The notes beneath the pieces are model-generated. The model worked only from the letters and a program-made list of their open reading frames with translations, was not told the DNA's origin and did not search any database. This document shows positions 1-8,930 of a DNA stretch of 64,000 bases, in pieces (within the stretch, counting starts at the first letter, position 1; every line of letters begins with the position of its first letter). The position numbers were made by a program, and so were the translations under genes. The stretch is from contig CBDCTQ010000033.1 in NCBI GenBank assembly GCA_965222105.1, positions 62,001 to 126,000 of the forward strand, given 5' to 3'. This DNA is from CALGLS01 sp965222105 (GTDB taxonomy: Bacteria > Bacteroidota > Bacteroidia > Chitinophagales > Saprospiraceae).

Positions 1-1
1 A

Positions 2-520
2 TCGAAAGATTTTTTGACTAATTACTTAGATATACTCCCATGGATGGAAAGGCAAAATGTTGTTGAGGAAAAATATATTGAACAGCTTGAAGATTTGGCT
101 AATTCCAACTATTCATCCACTCCTATTGTCTTTAATAAAATCTTAGATTTCCGAGAGTTGGTTTACCTCCTGTTTTCTCAAATCGCTTCTACCAGGCAGA
201 TAAGCCAAACCCTTATACAGCGTTTTAATCAATTCTTAAAACGATATGGAGCAAATCTTGAACTTCTAAGCAATAATGGTCAACTTATTTTCTATCCACG
301 ATTGTACGCTAAAAACCTTGAAGAGCCATTATGGTTGCTCATTCACTTTACTAAAAAAATAATCGAAAATGAGCCATTTAAAAAAATAAAAGAGTGCCCT
401 GAGTGTGGGTGGATATTTCTTGATAGAACTAAAAATAATCGCCAAAAATTTTGTAACCCCACCATTTGCGGTGCAAGAGTAAAAATGAGAAAATATTATC
501 GTTCTAAAAAAACAACATGA
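2..520 (+). CDS. CGNR-type zinc-finger (ABATE family) protein, 5' end outside window
   Basis: The reading frame is open to the left edge, and the first in-frame start visible is only a TTG at 14, so the true N-terminus probably lies upstream. The C-terminal block has the spacing CPECGWIFLD...FC....CGAR followed by a basic tail, which is the CGNR zinc-finger signature with Ala for Asn. The middle fits the helical ABATE domain that precedes this finger. Members are usually taken to be stress-responsive DNA-binding regulators of neighbouring genes, but none is shown to act on the hydrolases here. Its TGA overlaps the next gene's ATG by 4 bp, so the two are probably translationally coupled. Confidence 0.75.
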   Translation, partial: SKDFLTNYLDILPWMERQNVVEEKYIEQLEDLANSNYSSTPIVFNKILDFRELVYLLFSQIASTRQISQTLIQRFNQFLKRYGANLELLSNNGQLIFYPRLYAKNLEEPLWLLIHFTKKIIENEPFKKIKECPECGWIFLDRTKNNRQKFCNPTICGARVKMRKYYRSKKTT

Positions 521-2193
521 AAAATAAGTTTATAATCCTATTTTTATTTTGTAGTGTTCAGCAACTGTGTTTTACCCAAAATATCGCATGGGAAAAATCG
601 TCGAAAGAGAAACAAGTTGATTCTCTATTTTCGAGATGGAATTTAGCTGAATCAAGTGGTACTGTTATTTCAATCGTTGAGGACGGTAAAATTGTCTATT
701 TGCAAGGATATGGTAGCGCTAACCTGGAACATGGTATAAGTAATCATCCTCAAAAAACCCGATTTAACATTGCTTCTATTTCCAAGCAATTTACTTCATT
801 TTGCATTCTATTATTGGAGCGAGAAGGCAAACTCACCTTAGATGATGACATTCGCAAATACCTTCCTGAAATACCTGATTTTGGACATACTATTACACTT
901 CGGCATTTGGCAACTCATACAAGTGGCTTGCGTGACCAATGGAATTTATTGAAACTGGCGGGGTGGCGAATGGATGATGTCATTACCAATGACCATGTAT
1001 TTCGGTTAATTAGTCGCCAGAAAGACTTGAACTTTAAACCTGGCGAACAATTTAGATATTCCAATACAGGGCACACTTTGTTGGCAGAAGTGGTGAGTCG
1101 GGTATCTGGTATGTCTTTCGCAGAATTTGCCAGAACAAAAATCTTTGCTCCATTGGGTATGAACAACTCCCTGTTTTTTGACGATCACCAAATGATTGTT
1201 CCAAATTTGGCTGATTCCTATGATGGTAATTTAAAAGGCGGTTTTAGAAAATCCATTATGTGTATTTCAAGTGTAGGAGCAACTAACCTTTATTCTACTG
1301 CCGAAGATATGGCAAAATGGGCAATGAATTTTGATAATCCCATAGTGGGTGATGAAGAAATGATCGCTAAACTCAATGAAGTACCCATGCTCAATAATGG
1401 TACTAAATCAAATTATGCACTTGGGCAATATATGTTTAACTACAAAGGCATACTGGCATACGAACATTCTGGTGCAGAAGCAGCTTTTGAATCCTACTTC
1501 ATCCGTTTTCCTGAGCATAAATTTGCAGTTACTCTATTGGCTAATTCAGGGTCTTTTTGGGCAGAAGGGCTTGGTCGGAAAGTAGCAGATATTTATTTGG
1601 GAGACTTTTTGAAAAAAGAAAGCCGGGAAGAAGGACTCAAAGCCCCCAATGTTACGACCATAGAGTTACAACCAGAAATGTTGAAAGTGTATTGCGGAGA
1701 TTATTGGTGCGAAAACGAAGGGCTGCAAAGAGGTATAAAATGGGAAAACGAATCGCTTTGGTACATTCGTAAAAATAGCGCAACTGAATTGAAGCCCATT
1801 GCACCAAATCGTTTTATTATGAAGGGTGTTCCCGCTATTGTCCAAATAAGTTTTGAAAGGAAAACGAATGGCGAATATGACATGACTTTTAGCGACGGTA
1901 GGGAGCTATTACATTTTCAATCTATGCAAAAAATAGATTTATCTCCTTATGAGGGAAGGTATTATTCCGAAGAATTGGACACCTACTATCATCTCAAAAT
2001 CAACAAAGAAGTTTTGGTCGCTCATCATCAGCGAATTAAGCATATCGAACTACATCCAATAAGAGAAAATACATTTCACAGTACTACCTGGTTTTTCAAA
2101 AATATTCAATTTGAAAGAGATAAAAAAGACAAAGTAGTGGCGTTCTATATTTCTAATAGAGGTGTGAGTGACCTGCGCTTTCAAAAATTATAA
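517..2193 (+). CDS. Secreted serine hydrolase, beta-lactamase/class C fold
   Basis: The 558-residue protein starts with a Sec signal peptide (hydrophobic run at about 5-20, ending in CFTQ). The class C beta-lactamase/D-Ala-D-Ala peptidase motifs are all present: S87-I-S-K90 (nucleophile Ser and Lys), Y181-S-N183, and H317-S-G319 in place of KTG. About 200 further residues form a C-terminal beta-rich domain common in the S12-like esterase/peptidase relatives. The substrate cannot be read from sequence; an esterase, peptidase or beta-lactamase role are all possible. It overlaps the upstream zinc-finger gene by 4 bp and ends 3 bp before the GNAT gene, so it is in the same operon. Confidence 0.85.
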   Translation: MKNKFIILFLFCSVQQLCFTQNIAWEKSSKEKQVDSLFSRWNLAESSGTVISIVEDGKIVYLQGYGSANLEHGISNHPQKTRFNIASISKQFTSFCILLLEREGKLTLDDDIRKYLPEIPDFGHTITLRHLATHTSGLRDQWNLLKLAGWRMDDVITNDHVFRLISRQKDLNFKPGEQFRYSNTGHTLLAEVVSRVSGMSFAEFARTKIFAPLGMNNSLFFDDHQMIVPNLADSYDGNLKGGFRKSIMCISSVGATNLYSTAEDMAKWAMNFDNPIVGDEEMIAKLNEVPMLNNGTKSNYALGQYMFNYKGILAYEHSGAEAAFESYFIRFPEHKFAVTLLANSGSFWAEGLGRKVADIYLGDFLKKESREEGLKAPNVTTIELQPEMLKVYCGDYWCENEGLQRGIKWENESLWYIRKNSATELKPIAPNRFIMKGVPAIVQISFERKTNGEYDMTFSDGRELLHFQSMQKIDLSPYEGRYYSEELDTYYHLKINKEVLVAHHQRIKHIELHPIRENTFHSTTWFFKNIQFERDKKDKVVAFYISNRGVSDLRFQKL

Positions 2194-2196
2194 AAA

Positions 2197-2736
2197 ATGA
2201 CTTTTCATACTGAACGTCTATATATTAGGAAATTGACAAAAGATGACATTCATCACATTCATAATATGAATACCCATGAAAAAGTAGCAGAGTTCAATAC
2301 CATAGGGATTCCTAAAAGTATTTCCGAAACCGAAGGGATGCTTAAAAAACTGTTTGAACCAGAAAACAAAACGGCACTGGGCTGGAGTGTATGGTTAAAG
2401 AATAAGGATGTTTTTATTGGTGAGTTGGGAATGAATCTGTCGAGTCCAAGATTTAAAATGGCCGAAATACATTATAGTATTCTTCCTGAATTTTGGGGTA
2501 AGGGCTATGCTACAGAGGCTGTACATGCGTTGCTGGCTTTTGGATTCAACGGCCTGGATTTACATCGTATAGAAGCTGGAGTAGCTATCGAAAATGTAGC
2601 CTCCATACGGGTTTTGGAAAAAACAGGAATGATAAAAGAAGGACAAAAAAGAAAAATTTTGCCGATAAGAGGCGAATGGAAAGACAATTATCAGTATGCC
2701 ATTTTGGAAGAAGATTTTATAAGTATTTATACATGA
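2197..2736 (+). CDS. GNAT N-acetyltransferase, RimJ/RimL type
   Basis: The 179-residue protein begins FHTERLYIRKLTKDD, the usual opening of RimJ/RimL-type N-acetyltransferases, which acetylate alpha-amino groups of proteins or small amines with acetyl-CoA. The acetyl-CoA loop is visible as FWGKGYATEAVHALL, and the late 'N-VASIRVLEKTGM' helix is typical. It lies between two hydrolase genes, 3 bp after the first and overlapping the second by 4 bp (ATGA), which indicates one transcript. Its acceptor is unknown. Confidence 0.85.
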   Translation: MTFHTERLYIRKLTKDDIHHIHNMNTHEKVAEFNTIGIPKSISETEGMLKKLFEPENKTALGWSVWLKNKDVFIGELGMNLSSPRFKMAEIHYSILPEFWGKGYATEAVHALLAFGFNGLDLHRIEAGVAIENVASIRVLEKTGMIKEGQKRKILPIRGEWKDNYQYAILEEDFISIYT

Positions 2737-4181
2737 ATTCCTTTTCCCTTTATTTTTTTGCTGTATTAATTTTGATAGGTTGTCGGCATTCAACAATGAC
2801 AACTGTACTTGACCAACAAATAGATATTATCAATCAAAATGTTAAAAAAAGCATTGAAGAGCGAATAAATAAAAAATTAAACCAAAGCATTATTATAGGG
2901 GTAGTAACCGAAAAAGGTTTTGATGTTTTTGCACAAGGGAACATTGTAAAAGGAACAAAGAGTATTATTCCCAATTCAAAAACTCAATACGAAATTGGGT
3001 CAGTTACTAAAGTGTTTACAGGGTTATTGCTGGCACAACATGTAGTTGCGGGTAAACTAAAATTATCTGACTCAATTGCCCCCTACTTGCCTGACCATAT
3101 AAAATTCGAGGAACATATTCAACAAATAAAATGGAGCCAATTGGTTTCCCATACTTCAGGGTTAAGCCGCACCCCAAGAAATCTTAGAGAAAAGAGATAT
3201 AAACCAAACAACCCCTATGCGCATTATACCGAAAAAATGTTGTTGGATGATTTGTCTAAATTTCCGGTAAAGGATAATAATTTTCGTTATTCCAACTACG
3301 GCGCAGGATTAGTAGGACATCTTTTGGGCAAAATGAATGGAATGACATATTATGAAGCTCTTCAGGAGAAAATATTATCGCCAATCGGCATGGTTCATAC
3401 TAATTCAAAAAGGAGTAATAAAAATGTGGCAAGACCCTATACCTATAACGTTGAAGTAGCCAATTGGGATTTTAATGCAACAGCAGGTGCGGGGGAATTA
3501 AAATCGAACATCCACGACCTCTTGCTTTTTCTTGCTGCTCAAATGGAATTGATAGAGACGGATGTAAAATCAGTCATTAAAATGTCGCAGGAAGCAATTC
3601 ATTCGGTGGACTCTACAAAATCTGTTGGTTTCTTTTGGGGAATCTATACATTGCCCAACGGCGATACACTCTATCGGCACAATGGAGGCACGGGAGGGTT
3701 TCGGTCATTCATTGGGTTCAAAAAGGAAGCAAAAACAGGGGTTGTCGTATTGACTAATTCCTCGCAAACAGGTGTAGATGATTTGGGACTGCACCAATTA
3801 GATACTTCCTGTACTTTGAATAAAACTGGACAAATGTCCATCGCTCAAAAAGTAAGTGAATTATTAGAAACAGCAACAGGAGAATTCGATATAGATCAAA
3901 CCGACACCACCAATACCGACTATTCGTGGAAGGAATTAAACCTATTAGGCTACACTTATTTAAAGCACGGTCAATTTGAAAAGGCTATCCAGGTTTTCAA
4001 ATTCAATACTCAACTTTACCCCAACTCCGCAGATGGCTATGATAGCTTGGGAGAAGCCTATTATAAATCAGGGAATTTAGAAGAAGCTCTTGATGTATTC
4101 AATCATGTCTTATCATTGGACAGCAACTACCAGAATGCGAAACGAATGATCGGTTTTATAAAAAAAGAAATGAATGAATAA
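2733..4181 (+). CDS. Beta-lactamase-fold lipoprotein with C-terminal TPR repeats
   Basis: ATG at 2733 was chosen over an earlier in-frame codon inside the GNAT gene because it gives a lipoprotein signal (MNSFSLYFF..LILIGC, lipid Cys at 17) and a 4-bp ATGA overlap with the upstream stop. The 482-residue product has S90-V-T-K93, Y186-S-N188 and an H316-N-G box, so it should be an active serine hydrolase anchored to a membrane. Residues from about 405 to the end form two TPR units (GYTYLKHGQFEKAIQVF; GEAYYKSGNLEEALDVF), a fusion that suggests a protein partner. It is the last gene of the four-gene overlapping set. Confidence 0.83.
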   Translation: MNSFSLYFFAVLILIGCRHSTMTTVLDQQIDIINQNVKKSIEERINKKLNQSIIIGVVTEKGFDVFAQGNIVKGTKSIIPNSKTQYEIGSVTKVFTGLLLAQHVVAGKLKLSDSIAPYLPDHIKFEEHIQQIKWSQLVSHTSGLSRTPRNLREKRYKPNNPYAHYTEKMLLDDLSKFPVKDNNFRYSNYGAGLVGHLLGKMNGMTYYEALQEKILSPIGMVHTNSKRSNKNVARPYTYNVEVANWDFNATAGAGELKSNIHDLLLFLAAQMELIETDVKSVIKMSQEAIHSVDSTKSVGFFWGIYTLPNGDTLYRHNGGTGGFRSFIGFKKEAKTGVVVLTNSSQTGVDDLGLHQLDTSCTLNKTGQMSIAQKVSELLETATGEFDIDQTDTTNTDYSWKELNLLGYTYLKHGQFEKAIQVFKFNTQLYPNSADGYDSLGEAYYKSGNLEEALDVFNHVLSLDSNYQNAKRMIGFIKKEMNE

Positions 4182-4348
4182 CGAGATACAATATTAAATG
4201 CTGACTATTGCGTTGATGATCGATTTTCGGCCCTTGTCCCGATAGTCATTGGAATTGGCTCGATAAATTAAACTTGCTTTCAGACCTGTTATACCTGTCT
4301 TCAGGTGAAGCATAGACATTTCTTAGTGTTACACACAATTAGTAAAAA

Positions 4349-5545
4349 ATGAAGAATAGTAAATTGATATTTTTTATAATTATGATATTACAATTTTCAT
4401 GTAATAGCGCTAAGGACAATCAAATTAAAAGAATTGATGGCTCAACTATTGGTGAAAACCAGTTAGATGAAAAAATTGGTTCTCTCATTGAAAAGGCAAA
4501 TGTAACAGGGCTTGCTGTTGCAATTTTTAATGATGGTGAAGTAGCTTATCAAAAAGCATTTGGCTATTCAAATATCGAATCAAAAGATACGCTTGATGTA
4601 AATCAAATTATATATGGAGCATCGTTTAGTAAATCCGTTTATGGTTATTTAATAGCTACACTTATGCACGAAGGAATTTTAGATATTGATAAAGAATTAT
4701 ATACATACTTGGATGTAGAATTACCAGATTTATACATTGAAAAAGAATTTAGACGACTGCATGATTTAAAAGAAGATGAAAGATATAAACAAATTACAGC
4801 AAGAATGTGCCTTTCACATACTACAGGGTTTTCAAATTGGAGGTGGTTGAACGAACCTGATGAAAAACTAAGAATACATTTTGATCCTGGTACGAAATAC
4901 GGTTACTCTGGAGAAGGAATAGTTCTTAGTCAATGGATAGTAGAGCATTTGACAAGTACTCCACTCGAAGACTTGGCTGTAAGCAAGATTTTTGCACCTT
5001 TAGGTATGACAAACTCCCATTACCTATGGCGTGAAGACTTTAAAACACATTTTTGCTATGGACATAACTCCGAACAAGAAAAGCTTCCAAGAGACATAGA
5101 AACTGAAGATGCCAACGCAGCAGGGTCACTTTCAACAACAATTTCAGATTATTCTAAGTTTTTTGAACATATTTTTAAACTATATTCTGAACAGTCTGAG
5201 ATTACCAAGCTACTTTTCAAACCGAATATTAGAATTAAATCAAAAGCACAATTTGGACCGTTATCAAAACAAACCACAAATCAGAATGATGATATAGAAC
5301 TCAGTTATGGGTTAGGGTGGGGAATTTTAAAATCTCCATTTGGAATTGGAGCATTTAAAGAAGGACATAGTGAAGGATTTCAACATTATTCAATAATGTT
5401 TCCAGATACTGGAATTGGTGTTATTTTAATGTCAAATAGTGATAATGCAGAGAGCATTTTTAAAGAGATGTTAGAATTAACAATCGCTGATATATATACT
5501 CCATGGAAATGGGAAAATTATATTCCTTACGATCTGAAAGAATGA
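4349..5545 (+). CDS. Beta-lactamase-fold serine hydrolase, probable lipoprotein
   Basis: The 398-residue protein starts with a short signal ending in ILQFSC, a slightly atypical lipobox with Cys at 18. The nucleophile motif is S92-F-S-K95. The second motif reads YSG in place of Y-x-N, and the third is GHSEG. This is the third such hydrolase in 5 kb, but it is 167 bp downstream and less similar in the second motif, so it may be a separate unit. The substrate is unknown; a loss of the Y-x-N asparagine could alter or reduce catalysis. Confidence 0.8.
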   Translation: MKNSKLIFFIIMILQFSCNSAKDNQIKRIDGSTIGENQLDEKIGSLIEKANVTGLAVAIFNDGEVAYQKAFGYSNIESKDTLDVNQIIYGASFSKSVYGYLIATLMHEGILDIDKELYTYLDVELPDLYIEKEFRRLHDLKEDERYKQITARMCLSHTTGFSNWRWLNEPDEKLRIHFDPGTKYGYSGEGIVLSQWIVEHLTSTPLEDLAVSKIFAPLGMTNSHYLWREDFKTHFCYGHNSEQEKLPRDIETEDANAAGSLSTTISDYSKFFEHIFKLYSEQSEITKLLFKPNIRIKSKAQFGPLSKQTTNQNDDIELSYGLGWGILKSPFGIGAFKEGHSEGFQHYSIMFPDTGIGVILMSNSDNAESIFKEMLELTIADIYTPWKWENYIPYDLKE

Positions 5546-5647
5546 AAACTGTGTGTAAAGCACCTATGTGTACCAGCTGTGGCTAATACCAAAAGTGGCA
5601 TGTAAATTTGTTGTTTAAATGGTTGTACAGATGGTAACCAATTCTGA

Positions 5648-5892
5648 TTTTTTGATATTAGTGTTGTTAGAAAAGCCTTTTTGGAAAGGGCAGACCATCG
5701 GATAAGGATTGTCTTTACGCCAAAGCATTGCTCATGGTTAAACCCAATTGAAAACTGGTTTGGCAAACTACAAAGACATGTAATAACCGGAGGCATATTT
5801 TCTTCGGTCGAGGAATTGGAAAAAAGTATTAAGGAATACGTAACCTTTTACAACAAGTGTCTGCTCAAACCACTTAAATGGAAGTTTGTAGG
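5648..5892 (+). pseudogene. IS630-family transposase, C-terminal remnant
   Basis: The frame encodes TPKHCSWLNPIENWFGKLQ and then ITGGIFSSVEELE and YNKCLLKPLKWKF, the C-terminal part of an IS630-type DDE transposase (the NPIE glutamate is the last catalytic acid). The frame is stopped about 30 residues upstream, so the N-terminal domain and first two acids are missing. No inverted repeats or TA duplication were recognised. The remnant abuts the channel/DUF2200 fragment, so this insertion element may have taken part in the rearrangement. Confidence 0.75.
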
Positions 5893-5901
5893 GTTCACCA
5901 A

Positions 5902-6040
5902 GCTCACCTTTCGTGTCAGCGGGTTTTCAATCTCTTCCACCCGGTGGCCACAGATCACACTGATGATGAGATGTGCGTTGGGGTTTAGGAAAGCACAGAA
6001 CAACAACAGGGTCATCGCCGGTTCTTTGTGCGAGTGATAT
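5902..6040 (-). pseudogene. Fused remnant: K+ channel piece joined to DUF2200 piece
   Basis: Read on the minus strand, one frame gives KEPAMTLLLF directly followed by LNPNAHLIISVICGHRVEEI and ENPLTRKV. The first part matches NEPAMALSLF of the K+ channel at 11269-11949; the second matches LNPNACLITGMICGYRIEEI of the DUF2200 gene at 10675-11040. In the intact locus these genes are adjacent in the same order and strand, and about 510 bp lie between the two matched points. The remnant is therefore a decayed second copy of that locus with an internal deletion. No start or complete domain is left. Confidence 0.75.
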
Positions 6041-6250
6041 TTCAATGACCAAAAATTCTTTCTACTGTTTAGGTATTGTAAAAAATAAAATAACAAAACG
6101 TTAATAATCAAGGGATTATGAAGAATTATTTATTTTTACCTGTCGTAAAAATGTAGAAAAATTGATTTGCTGGATTGTGGTCCATCCCGGATATTTGGCG
6201 CTCATCAAAGAATAATTTACATTTTAGATGTCCTATAAATTGATATTAAG

Positions 6251-7426
6251 ATGAGTGCTATCAGGATAGAAATTTTTGATACGACATTGCGCGACGGAGA
6301 ACAGGTTCCGGGTTGCAAACTAAACACAGATGAAAAGGTCGAAATCGCTATTCAACTGGAAAAGCTGGGAGTAGACGTCATCGAAGCGGGGTTCCCGATA
6401 TCGAGTCCCGGTGACTTTCATTCGGTTGAAGCCATCTGCCGGGCGGTTAAAACCCCAACAATATGTGCCCTGTCGCGTGCTGTCAAAGAAGATATTGAGG
6501 CGGCTGCACAGGCTATACAACATGCCAGGCGGCCCCGTATTCATACGGGGATCGGGACCTCCGAGCAACACATCCGGTATAAGCTCAACACCACTCCTGA
6601 AAAGATTCTGGAAAGAGCGGTAGGGGCTGTCAAATACGCCAGGTCATTTGTTGAAGACGTGGAGTTTTATGCAGAAGATGCCGGGCGTACCGACAATACC
6701 TACCTTGCAAAAGTCGTGGAAGCTGTCATCAAGGCAGGCGCTACTGTGGTAAATATACCCGACACCACCGGGTATTGCCTTCCGGGTATGTATGGCGAAA
6801 AAATAAAGTACTTATATGAACATGTCGATGGTATCCATCGGGTGACCATTTCAACGCATTGCCACAATGACCTGGGGCTGGCTACGGCCAATGCCATAGC
6901 AGCCGTTCAAAATGGGGCCCGCCAAATTGAGTGTACCATCAATGGCATCGGAGAAAGAGCCGGTAACACCAGCCTGGAAGAAGTAGTGATGATAATGAAA
7001 CAACATGCTTATCTGGGCTTTGAAACACAAATAAACACTCGCCAGCTCAACCCTACCAGCCAGTTGGTGGCCGATAAAATGGGTATGCCTGTACAGGCCA
7101 ACAAAGCCATTGTAGGTGTCAACGCCTTTGCTCACTCTTCTGGCATCCACCAGGATGGCGTTATTAAAAAGCGGGAAACCTATGAGATCATCGACCCTGC
7201 CGAAGTGGGCGTCGACAAATCATCCATTATACTGACTGCCCGCAGCGGCAGGGCTGCTCTGGCCTACCGCGCCAAAGAGGTGGGATACAACCTCTCCAAA
7301 AAATGCCTGGACGTAGTGTACCGCGAATTTCTGACACTGGCCGACATCAAAAAGGAGATCAACGACAACGACCTGACCCAACTGCTGTGCGCTGTACTCC
7401 ATAAAACCCCGGCACGAAGTTATTAG
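6251..7426 (+). CDS. leuA: 2-isopropylmalate synthase, short form
   Basis: It condenses acetyl-CoA with 2-oxoisovalerate, the first committed step of leucine synthesis. The HMGL-like TIM barrel is clear: FDTTLRDGEQVPG at the N-terminus, the metal-binding HCHNDLGLATANA, and NGIGERAGN. At 391 residues it ends just after the barrel and subdomain, so the C-terminal leucine-sensing domain of the roughly 520-residue form is absent. A citramalate or homocitrate synthase is the main alternative, but the leuC, leuD and leuB genes directly downstream favour leuA. No leader peptide or T-box was seen upstream. Confidence 0.9.
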   Translation: MSAIRIEIFDTTLRDGEQVPGCKLNTDEKVEIAIQLEKLGVDVIEAGFPISSPGDFHSVEAICRAVKTPTICALSRAVKEDIEAAAQAIQHARRPRIHTGIGTSEQHIRYKLNTTPEKILERAVGAVKYARSFVEDVEFYAEDAGRTDNTYLAKVVEAVIKAGATVVNIPDTTGYCLPGMYGEKIKYLYEHVDGIHRVTISTHCHNDLGLATANAIAAVQNGARQIECTINGIGERAGNTSLEEVVMIMKQHAYLGFETQINTRQLNPTSQLVADKMGMPVQANKAIVGVNAFAHSSGIHQDGVIKKRETYEIIDPAEVGVDKSSIILTARSGRAALAYRAKEVGYNLSKKCLDVVYREFLTLADIKKEINDNDLTQLLCAVLHKTPARSY

Positions 7427-7459
7427 AATGCCAGGTATAACTTTTTATACAATAGACAG

Positions 7460-8866
7460 ATGACCTTGTTCGACAAAGTATGGGATGCTCATTGTGTGGA
7501 CACGATCTACGGAAAAAAGGATATTTTTTATGTCGACCGGCACTTCATCCATGAAGTTACCAGTCCACAAGCATTCAACGGGTTGCGATCCAGAAGACTT
7601 CCTGTTTTCCGAAAGGAACAAACCACTGCCACGGCCGACCACAACGTTCCCACCCTCAACCAGCATCTTCCCATCACTGAACCACAATCAAGACATCAGG
7701 TAGAGACACTCATCCAAAACTGTCGGGAATTTGGAATTGAATTATATGGCCTGGGACATTCATACCAGGGCATTGTACACGTCATTGGCCCGGAGCTGGG
7801 ATTGACCCAACCCGGCATGACCATCGTTTGCGGCGACAGTCATACCTCTACACATGGGGCTTTCGGAAGCATCGCCTTCGGTATCGGCACCAGCCAGGTA
7901 GAGCAGGTGTTGGCCTCACAATGCTTGCTTTTGAACAAACCCAAACAAATGCGCATAGAGGTGGAAGGAGCCCTCGCGCCTGGTGTGCTGGCCAAGGATG
8001 TCATCCTGTATATCATCAGCAAAATGGGCACCGGGGGCGCCACCGGGCATTTTATCGAATACACTGGAAGTGCAATCCACTCTCTCTCCATGGAAGGTCG
8101 TATGACCATCTGCAACATGAGCATCGAGATGGGTGCCCGCGGTGGTATGATCGCACCCGATGAAAAAACGTTTGAGTACCTGCGCAACAAGCCTTTTGCA
8201 CCCAAAGGCGATGCTTTTGACAAAGCAGTAGACAGGTGGCGTACGCTGTACACATCTCCTGAAGCCCGCTTTGACCAATCCGTCCAGTTTGATGCGGCTG
8301 ACATAGAACCCATGGTTACCTATGGTACCAATCCGGGTATGGGAATGAAAATATCCGACCGAATCCCTACTGCGGAACAGGTAGAATCGGCTGCGGATTT
8401 GCAGTTGGCTTTATCGTACATGGATCTCAAAGAAGGGACTTCCCTTATCGGAAAAAAAGTGAATCACGTGTTTATCGGCAGTTGTACCAACGCACGTATT
8501 GAGGATCTGCGTCTGGTAGCCGAATTCGTCAAAGGAAAACAAAAAGCGCCCAATGTACAGGCGCTGATCGTACCGGGATCGAGGCAGGTGGCCAAGCAGG
8601 CCAAAAAGGAAGGGTTGGACCGGATATTGAAAGAGGCGGGGTTCCAACTCCGGGAGGCAGGATGTTCTGCCTGCCTGGGGATGAATGAAGACAAAATTCC
8701 GCCGGGAGAATATTGCGTTTCCACTTCTAACCGCAATTTTGCTGGCAGGCAGGGACCGGGGGCCCGTACCATACTTGCCAGCCCACTCACTGCTGCAGCC
8801 GTCGCCGTTGCAGGTGAGATGGTTGACGTTCGGCAGATAGCTGCGCCCAAGAGTGCTTTGCAGTAG
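7460..8866 (+). CDS. leuC: 3-isopropylmalate dehydratase, large subunit
   Basis: LeuC isomerises 2- to 3-isopropylmalate together with LeuD, using a [4Fe-4S] cluster. The 468-residue length is standard. Cluster ligands are visible as C342 (IGSCTNAR), C402 and C405 (GCSACLGMN), positions close to those of the E. coli enzyme. CGDSHTSTHGAFG near residue 125 is the aconitase-family substrate motif. It follows leuA by 33 bp and precedes leuD by 64 bp. Confidence 0.95.
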   Translation: MTLFDKVWDAHCVDTIYGKKDIFYVDRHFIHEVTSPQAFNGLRSRRLPVFRKEQTTATADHNVPTLNQHLPITEPQSRHQVETLIQNCREFGIELYGLGHSYQGIVHVIGPELGLTQPGMTIVCGDSHTSTHGAFGSIAFGIGTSQVEQVLASQCLLLNKPKQMRIEVEGALAPGVLAKDVILYIISKMGTGGATGHFIEYTGSAIHSLSMEGRMTICNMSIEMGARGGMIAPDEKTFEYLRNKPFAPKGDAFDKAVDRWRTLYTSPEARFDQSVQFDAADIEPMVTYGTNPGMGMKISDRIPTAEQVESAADLQLALSYMDLKEGTSLIGKKVNHVFIGSCTNARIEDLRLVAEFVKGKQKAPNVQALIVPGSRQVAKQAKKEGLDRILKEAGFQLREAGCSACLGMNEDKIPPGEYCVSTSNRNFAGRQGPGARTILASPLTAAAVAVAGEMVDVRQIAAPKSALQ

Positions 8867-8891
8867 GGTTATAATTTATTAATCAATTCTA

Positions 8892-8910
8892 CCTGTCGGT
8901 AGACGACAGG
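8892..8910. repeat. Small perfect hairpin in the leuC-leuD gap
   Basis: CCTGTCG and CGACAGG form a perfect 7-bp stem around a 5-base loop, 20 bp upstream of the leuD start. There is no T-run, so it is not a terminator. GC-rich palindromes of the same flavour (TGTC/GACA) occur in other gaps of this window. Confidence 0.5.
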
Positions 8911-8930
8911 CAATCTATCAATTCCATCCA

